Part shown: positions 4,665-9,151 of the stretch, in pieces
How the letters are laid out: every line of letters starts with the position of its first letter
How positions within the stretch are numbered: the stretch's first letter is position 1
Assembly: GCA_003445855.1 (NCBI GenBank)
Contig: DMCG01000106.1
Span: 4,586-13,736, forward strand
Reading direction: 5' to 3'
DNA: 9,151 nt
Source: Spartobacteria bacterium
Lineage (GTDB): Bacteria; Verrucomicrobiota; Verrucomicrobiia; Chthoniobacterales; UBA10450
Notes under the pieces: generated by a model
What the model saw: only the letters and a program-made list of their open reading frames with translations
Database searches by the model: none
Told to the model about the DNA's origin: nothing
Program-made: the position numbers and the translations under genes

Positions 4665-5738
4665 ATGTCCAATCCGATCTATGCGCTCGTTCTGGCCGGT
4701 GGAAGTGGCGAACGTTTTTGGCCGCTGAGCCGGCGCGGCCGTCCCAAACAACTGCTCCGGCTCGTATCCAAAAGAGCGCTCCTCGAGGAAACGGTGGCGA
4801 GACTCGAGGGTTTGGTTCCAAGAGAGCGCATTGTCATCCTGACAAATGCGGAACAGGAAGCGGCTGTTCGTAAGTTGCTAGCCGGTTTTCCCACGGGAAA
4901 TATTGTGGCGGAGCCGACAAAACGCGATACGGCTGCGGCGGTAGCGCTCGGCACGGGTTGGGTTGCTGCGCGCGATCACGCCGCGACCATGCTCGTGCTA
5001 CCGGCCGATCATGTCATCGCGAATCGGGCAGCGTTTCAAGAGACTTTGGCTTTGGCCGCAGAGACAGCGGAAGAAACAGGCGAGCTCGTGACGATCGGCA
5101 TCAAACCGACGTGGGCCTGCCCCGGTTTCGGTTACATCGAGCAGGGCGAGCCCGTCCGTTTGCGGAAACGCAACGATAAAGACGCAATTCATCGGGTGCT
5201 GCGCTTTCGCGAAAAACCCAATGTCGATCTTGCGGAGTCGTTTTTGCGGAAGGGCAACTTTCGTTGGAATGCGGGGATGTTCGTCTGGTCGGTGCCGACG
5301 GTACTGAGCGAATTCAATCGCCATACGCCAGAGCTGGCGGATTTCATTTCCCAGCTTCGCGCGCCAGGCAACTTTGAAAAAGTATTGCGCGAGCGTTTCA
5401 GCAAACTGCCGCGAATCTCATTCGATTACGCGATCATGGAAAAAGCGGACCGCGTTCTCGTTGTCGAAGCCAGCTTCGATTGGGACGATATCGGGAGCTG
5501 GAGAGCAGTGGCTAATTATTTTAAAAACGACGAGCATGGAAACGCCGCGAACTGCGCGGTCACGGCGGTTGATTCCAGCAATAACATCGTTTTCGATCAG
5601 GAGGGGACAACTATCGCCTTGCTTGGAGTGCACAATCTCATCGTCGTGCGAACGGGCGACGCGGTCTTGGTTTGTCACCGTCATCAAGCGGAAAAGATCA
5701 AGGATCTGATTGGCAAGCTTCCGCCCGAACTCCAATGA
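4665..5738 (+). CDS. manC: Mannose-1-phosphate guanylyltransferase
   Basis: A cytoplasmic nucleotidyltransferase making GDP-mannose from GTP and mannose-1-phosphate for polysaccharide or glycan synthesis. The N-terminal pyrophosphorylase signature is LAGGSGERFWPLSRRGRPKQ (10-29), with Arg17 and Lys28 as the expected nucleotide/phosphate contacts. Further landmarks are EPTKRDTAAAV (83-93), LPADH (112-116, metal/phosphate region), GFGYIE (154-159), FREKP (181-185), WNAGMF (201-206), SFDYAIMEK (252-260) and FDWDDIGSW (271-279). At 357 residues it is the monofunctional form, without the C-terminal mannose-6-phosphate isomerase domain of long ManC proteins. The ATG at 4665 gives the canonical N-terminus, although no Shine-Dalgarno is obvious. 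Its stop codon overlaps the ruvX start, so the two are coupled. It contains one TGTCGATCTT 10-mer (5222-5231), read as NVDL. Confidence 0.93.
   Translation: MSNPIYALVLAGGSGERFWPLSRRGRPKQLLRLVSKRALLEETVARLEGLVPRERIVILTNAEQEAAVRKLLAGFPTGNIVAEPTKRDTAAAVALGTGWVAARDHAATMLVLPADHVIANRAAFQETLALAAETAEETGELVTIGIKPTWACPGFGYIEQGEPVRLRKRNDKDAIHRVLRFREKPNVDLAESFLRKGNFRWNAGMFVWSVPTVLSEFNRHTPELADFISQLRAPGNFEKVLRERFSKLPRISFDYAIMEKADRVLVVEASFDWDDIGSWRAVANYFKNDEHGNAANCAVTAVDSSNNIVFDQEGTTIALLGVHNLIVVRTGDAVLVCHRHQAEKIKDLIGKLPPELQ
5222..5231 (+). repeat. TGTCGATCTT 10-mer in manC
   Basis: Exact copy on the coding strand, read as VDL within FREKPNVDLAESFL, which is normal family sequence. No repeat element is attached, showing that the 10-mer also occurs alone. 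Confidence 0.65.
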
Positions 5739-6190
5739 CTGGACTGCGGGCAACAAATCCAATTTTAGGAATCGATTTTGGCCGCGCGCGCATCGGAACG
5801 GCGATCTCCGATGAGTTGCTGCTGCTGGCGCACCCGCTCGAGACGATCCCGGCAAATGAGCGGGCCGCAGCGCGCGTGACGGAGATTGTTCGCGAAAGAA
5901 AAGTGGATCATGTCGTGGTGGGAATTCCGCTCCAGATGAAGGGCGCGATCGGAGCTGCCGCGACTGAAACACTTCAGTTCGTGGAAAAGCTCCGAGCGAA
6001 TCTGCCCTGCGCGGTTGTCACATGGGATGAACGGCTGACGACGGTGGCGGCCAACCGGGCGTTGCGGGAAGCGGGAAAGAAAACGCGCGCGACCCGCGGC
6101 TATGTTGATCAAGTAGCGGCGCAGATGATTTTGCAGGGATATCTCGATCGGCGGCAGGAATCGGCAACTGCCGAAGAAATGCCGCGGTGA
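5735..6190 (+). CDS. ruvX: RuvX/YqgF family nuclease (pre-16S rRNA 5' processing / Holliday-junction resolvase-like)
   Basis: A 151-residue RNase H-fold protein of the YqgF family, essential in many bacteria and implicated in 5' maturation of 16S rRNA. The first acidic residue is Asp14 in LGIDFGRARIGTAISD (11-26). VVVGIPLQMKGAIG (60-73) is the usual glycine-rich strand. Glu99 in TWDERLTT (96-103) and Asp125 in GYVDQVAAQMILQGYLD (122-138) complete the acidic site. The ATG at 5735 overlaps the manC stop as ATGA, which both fixes the start and implies translational coupling. A longer frame opening at 5672 would add 21 residues without family resemblance. The length is normal, with a slightly extended C-terminus (RRQESATAEEMPR). 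Confidence 0.9.
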   Translation: MTGLRATNPILGIDFGRARIGTAISDELLLLAHPLETIPANERAAARVTEIVRERKVDHVVVGIPLQMKGAIGAAATETLQFVEKLRANLPCAVVTWDERLTTVAANRALREAGKKTRATRGYVDQVAAQMILQGYLDRRQESATAEEMPR

Positions 6191-6196
6191 ATAGGG

Positions 6197-6940
6197 ATGT
6201 CGCGGCGCCTGAAATTGATCGTCGCTTACGACGGAACCCAGTTTGCGGGATGGCAGAGCCAATCTCATCGCAACACGATTCAGGATCATCTCGAACGCGC
6301 CTTCGAGCGTGTCGGCGGTGAGCGCGTCCGGGTTCACGGCGCTGGTCGGACCGACGCCGGAGTCCACGCACTCGCGCAATGCGCACATGTCGATCTTGCC
6401 AACAATAACTTATCGGCGGTGCGTTGGACCGGCGCGCTCAATTCGCTATTGCCTCCCACTATCCGCGTGCTCCGATGCCGTTATGTGCCGAAGGATTTTC
6501 ATGCGCGTTTCTCCGCCAAAGGAAAAATCTATCGCTACAGAATCTGGTCCGCTGCGGTACTGCCGCCCCTTGAACACGGGCGCGCCTGGCATGTAGCCGC
6601 GTCGTTCGATTTCGAAGTTCTGAAGGCGGCAGCGAATTACTTCGTCGGCACGCACGATTTCGCGGGATTCGCGGCGAATCGCGGCAAGCCGGAAAACAAT
6701 ACGGTCCGGACAATTAATTCGGTGCAGGTGCGTCGCAACGGTCCTTGCGTCACGATCGAGTTCGATGGCGACGGATTTCTCTACAAAATGGTGCGGCTGA
6801 TTGTGGGCTCACTCGTGCGGTGCGCGCTCGGCAAATCGCCGATTGAAGAGATTATCGATCGGCTGGCGTCCGGTCGATCTGGGCACGCACGCTTTGCTGC
6901 CGCAGCCACGGGACTATTTCTCGTCCGCGTACGGTACTGA
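6197..6940 (+). CDS. truA: tRNA pseudouridine(38-40) synthase
   Basis: A 247-residue enzyme that converts uridines 38-40 of the tRNA anticodon arm to pseudouridine. The N-terminus LIVAYDGTQFAGWQSQ (7-22) and the catalytic loop GAGRTDAGVHALAQ (48-61), with nucleophile Asp53, are diagnostic. KGKIYRYRIW follows near 108-117, then HDFAGFAANRG, and the C-terminal FLYKMVRLIVGSLV contains the conserved KMVR. The ending GLFLVRVRY is typical. The start lies six bases after the ruvX stop, with only ATAGGG immediately upstream as a weak ribosome site, so translation is probably coupled. It is the last gene of the manC-ruvX-truA run. A TGTCGATCTT 10-mer at 6388-6397 is read as HVDLA. Confidence 0.95.
   Translation: MSRRLKLIVAYDGTQFAGWQSQSHRNTIQDHLERAFERVGGERVRVHGAGRTDAGVHALAQCAHVDLANNNLSAVRWTGALNSLLPPTIRVLRCRYVPKDFHARFSAKGKIYRYRIWSAAVLPPLEHGRAWHVAASFDFEVLKAAANYFVGTHDFAGFAANRGKPENNTVRTINSVQVRRNGPCVTIEFDGDGFLYKMVRLIVGSLVRCALGKSPIEEIIDRLASGRSGHARFAAAATGLFLVRVRY
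6388..6397 (+). repeat. TGTCGATCTT 10-mer in truA
   Basis: Exact copy on the coding strand, about 40 bases downstream of the catalytic-loop codons. It is the last copy in the window; none is seen in the following 2.75 kb. Confidence 0.65.
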
Positions 6941-7022
6941 GATTGCTTTATACGAACCTGCCTGAGTCAAAGAGTCGCGGGGAATCTCGGATTGGCAGAA
7001 GACCTGCTTTCTAGAAATTATA
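6941..7022 (+). promoter_or_regulatory. Spacer between truA and the kinase gene, probable promoter region
   Basis: These 82 bases should hold the truA terminator and/or the kinase promoter. TTGGCA (6992-6997) could be a -35, but TATAAT (7019-7024) is 21 bases away and overlaps the kinase ATG, so the pair is not a convincing promoter. No stable hairpin with a T-run follows truA, and there is no Shine-Dalgarno ahead of the kinase. Confidence 0.25.
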
Positions 7023-9151
7023 ATGGGTCAATCCGAGTCGTCTCAAGACAGCGCAAAGAGAAAACGGGGGCTTTTCGGCTTCTTCCGCCGAAGCGGCGCC
7101 TGGCTTTTTAGCCAGCGGCATTTCCATTTCAAAGTGCTCTCAGGAACGGCCGCGGGCGTGACCGTTATTGTGCTCTTGGCCGGCATATTTCTCTACGTCA
7201 CGTTGCGGAATCATCAGCAGGAGACTTTGCGCGCGCACACCATCGAGGTCATGCGGCTGAGCAGCCTCATCGAGAACGACGTAGCCGCGCTCGAAACTGG
7301 ACACCGAGGCTTTTTATTGACGGGCAAGCCTCTTTACATCGCTTCCTTTGATCGCCGGCGGGAATTAATCAAGCGCCGCATCGAGGTTTTGACCGGTCTC
7401 ATTCTCGACAGTCCGAAGCAGCGCAAGCGGGTCATGAAGGTTCAAGAGGTTGTTCAACGATGGCTCGATACAGTCGCGTTGCCGGAAATTCGGTCACGCC
7501 GAGCGGAGGTTGCGAATTCATCGGAGCCAGCGGAAGGACTCGCGCACACGGGCTCCGTGGCTTTGGGGAATTCGTTGCTTAATCAGGCGCGCGAAATTCT
7601 GCAATCGCTTCAGGACGAAGAGCAGATTGTTCTCAATCAACGCATGCTCGAGCAAGAATGGGCCACACAATCAACCCAAATTCTCGAGTTCCTTCCCAAG
7701 TTGGAACGTTCCGTGGTTGAGATGGAGAAGGAAAAGCGAGGCTACCTGCTGACCAGCGAGGCAAACTTCGTGGAAGCTTACAACCGTGCCGTCACTGATT
7801 TTTATACTTACAACGGTTACCTCTCGATCCTGGTCGCGAACGTTCCCGGACAAGCTGAGCTGCTTGCCGACGTGCGCGCGAACGTTCAGCGGTGGATCAA
7901 TAGTTCCGCCGTGCCGGAAATGGACGCCAAGCGCACCGGCGAGGACATAACCGCGCTGGCGTCCAGCGACCGCGGAGAAGCGTTGATGGCGGACATTCGT
8001 CAAATGCTCACCAGTTTAGAAAAAAACGAATTGAACGTTTACGAGCTGCGCACCGCCGCGGCAAGTCGCGAGCGAGTTATCAAAACAACGCTTTTGGGTT
8101 GTCTTGCCTTTCTCGCGGTGGCGTTGTTGGTCGTTTCAAACAGTTATAGTTTCGTGCTCGTCCGCCGGCAGCTTGTGAAGTTGGAAGACGTCGAGACTCG
8201 GATTCGATCGATCATTCAAAATATTCTCGACGGAATGATCACCCTGGACGAGCAAGGCGTGATTTGTTCGATGAATCCGGCGGCTGAAAAAATGTTCGGC
8301 TATCGCGATAAGGAAATGGTCGGCTATAAATTCACAAAACTCGTTCCGAAATCGTACGGAAGCGAACCGGACGCGAAGCCGGTCCCATGCGCCTGGGAGG
8401 AAATGGCCAAACGGACTGGCAGTACCACACTTGCGTTGGGACGCACCCGCAAGCTCGTTAGCTTTCCCCTCGAAATTTCGCTCAGCCAGATGGAGGTCGA
8501 CGAAAAGAAACTCTACGTCGCGATGATGCGCGATGTGACCGAACGCAGGCGTTTCGAGAAGGAGATCGCGGCGGAGAAAGAAAGCCTGGCCGTGACGCTG
8601 CGCTCCATCGGCGATGGTGTGATTACGACCGATGTCCAGGGAAAAATCATCATCCTGAATAACGAAGCCGAACGATTGACCGGGTGGTCTTCGCAGGAAG
8701 CGATCGGCCAGCCGCTCAAGTCCGTCTTCAACATCGCGATCGACCTCGCTGCGCAGGCCCGCGTGCAACGAAGTGGATATCGCAACGAAGCGCAATCAAT
8801 CCTGCTCGGCCTTCCAGAAAATGCGACCCTCACCTCTCGCGATGGCAGCGAGCGAATCGTCGAGCAAAGCGCCTCGCCTATTCGCGACAACAAAAACGAA
8901 GTGGCCGGTGTCGTCCTCGTTTTTCGCGACATCACGGAACGTCAGCGCGACGAAGCCGAGCGCCGCAAAGCGGAGACGCTGGAACAACTCGGGTTGCTCG
9001 CGGGTGGCATCGCACACGATTTCAACAACCTTCTTACCGCCATTATCGGCAATATCTCCCTCGCTTCCCTGCTTCTTCCGCCAGATGGTGAAATGGTCAC
9101 GCGCTTGGTTGACGCCAAAAACGCCTCCATGCGAGCGCGCGATCTGGCACA
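7023..9151 (+). CDS. Membrane sensor histidine kinase (two CHASE3-like regions, two PAS domains), 3' end beyond window
   Basis: The frame is open from the ATG at 7023 to the window edge (709 residues seen). A cytoplasmic basic N-terminus (KRKRGLFGFFRR) leads to TM1 at about 38-60. The periplasmic part holds two CHASE3-like regions, each marked by the family motif: RGFLLTG at 95-101 and KRGYLLTS at 238-245. TM2 is at about 355-379. PAS 1 (about 393-510) starts IIQNILDGMITLDEQG and ends MMRDVTERRRFEKE. PAS 2 (about 523-643) starts LRSIGDGVITTDVQG and ends VFRDITERQRDEAE. The H-box GGIAHDFNNLLTAIIGN has phosphoacceptor His665. ATP-binding and perhaps receiver domains should follow outside the window; this HDFNNLL type is often a hybrid kinase. 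The ligand is unknown. The ATG is the only start that keeps TM1, although no ribosome site is visible. Confidence 0.9.
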   Translation, partial: MGQSESSQDSAKRKRGLFGFFRRSGAWLFSQRHFHFKVLSGTAAGVTVIVLLAGIFLYVTLRNHQQETLRAHTIEVMRLSSLIENDVAALETGHRGFLLTGKPLYIASFDRRRELIKRRIEVLTGLILDSPKQRKRVMKVQEVVQRWLDTVALPEIRSRRAEVANSSEPAEGLAHTGSVALGNSLLNQAREILQSLQDEEQIVLNQRMLEQEWATQSTQILEFLPKLERSVVEMEKEKRGYLLTSEANFVEAYNRAVTDFYTYNGYLSILVANVPGQAELLADVRANVQRWINSSAVPEMDAKRTGEDITALASSDRGEALMADIRQMLTSLEKNELNVYELRTAAASRERVIKTTLLGCLAFLAVALLVVSNSYSFVLVRRQLVKLEDVETRIRSIIQNILDGMITLDEQGVICSMNPAAEKMFGYRDKEMVGYKFTKLVPKSYGSEPDAKPVPCAWEEMAKRTGSTTLALGRTRKLVSFPLEISLSQMEVDEKKLYVAMMRDVTERRRFEKEIAAEKESLAVTLRSIGDGVITTDVQGKIIILNNEAERLTGWSSQEAIGQPLKSVFNIAIDLAAQARVQRSGYRNEAQSILLGLPENATLTSRDGSERIVEQSASPIRDNKNEVAGVVLVFRDITERQRDEAERRKAETLEQLGLLAGGIAHDFNNLLTAIIGNISLASLLLPPDGEMVTRLVDAKNASMRARDLA

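Noticed and set aside
5672..5734. Longer RuvX start at 5672
   Set aside because: It would overlap manC by 67 bases and add residues without family resemblance; the ATGA overlap at 5735 is a standard coupled start.
5765..6388. Minus-strand open frame of 207 codons
   Set aside because: It is antisense to ruvX and the start of truA, both of which carry intact catalytic motifs.
6992..7024. Sigma-70 promoter TTGGCA/TATAAT for the kinase gene
   Set aside because: The spacer is 21 bases and the -10 overlaps the ATG, which would put the transcription start inside the coding region.
8136..8795. Minus-strand open frame of 219 codons
   Set aside because: It is antisense to the PAS region of the histidine kinase, which translates continuously with clear domain motifs.

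Overview
This is a bacterial chromosome segment of moderately high GC with tightly packed genes. No ribosomal or tRNA gene is present to fix the taxonomy. Two things suggest a soil Verrucomicrobiota-type genome: the many small dispersed repeats that run into coding sequence, and mostly poor Shine-Dalgarno sites. That assignment is an impression, not a proof.

Left part, minus strand (about 4175 down to 1): a catabolic acyl-CoA operon. It reads, in order of transcription: a biotin-dependent acyl-CoA carboxylase carboxyltransferase subunit of the methylcrotonyl/geranyl-CoA type (4175-2544), an AtuA-family (DUF1446) protein (2526-955), a separate small AtuA-like C-terminal domain protein (941-594), and an enoyl-CoA hydratase cut by the window edge (506-1). 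The same families co-occur in liu/atu clusters for leucine/isovalerate or acyclic terpene breakdown. There the carboxylase and a hydratase act in succession on a branched unsaturated CoA thioester. The biotin carboxylase subunit is not in the window.

Middle: a small two-helix membrane protein on the minus strand (4571-4269) is divergent from a plus-strand run of manC (GDP-mannose synthesis), ruvX/yqgF (pre-16S rRNA nuclease family, start overlapping the manC stop by ATGA) and truA (tRNA pseudouridine synthase). Right end: a membrane sensor histidine kinase with two CHASE3-like regions, two PAS domains and a histidine-containing H-box, open at the window edge.

The unusual content is a set of small repeats concentrated in the catabolic operon. 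(1) Two 83-bp copies (1247-1329 and 1868-1950, 77/83 identical) lie in frame inside the AtuA-family gene. Each adds about 28 residues starting KIDNGAGG, and the unit is stop-free in five of six frames. (2) A 10-mer, TGTCGATCTT, occurs exactly eight times in 9.15 kb (about 0.02 expected), seven times in one orientation; it also forms one end of the 83-bp repeat. (3) Two REP/BIME-like elements, each two inverted hairpins headed by GTAG or GTGG, lie at 961-1021 (translated as the C-terminus of the AtuA protein) and 4221-4262 (upstream of the operon). (4) A long inverted repeat (546-628) overlaps the end of the small AtuA-like gene, next to a short tandem motif (513-541). I read this as an operon colonised by several families of small, probably non-autonomous elements, one of which behaves as a protein-embedded repeat.
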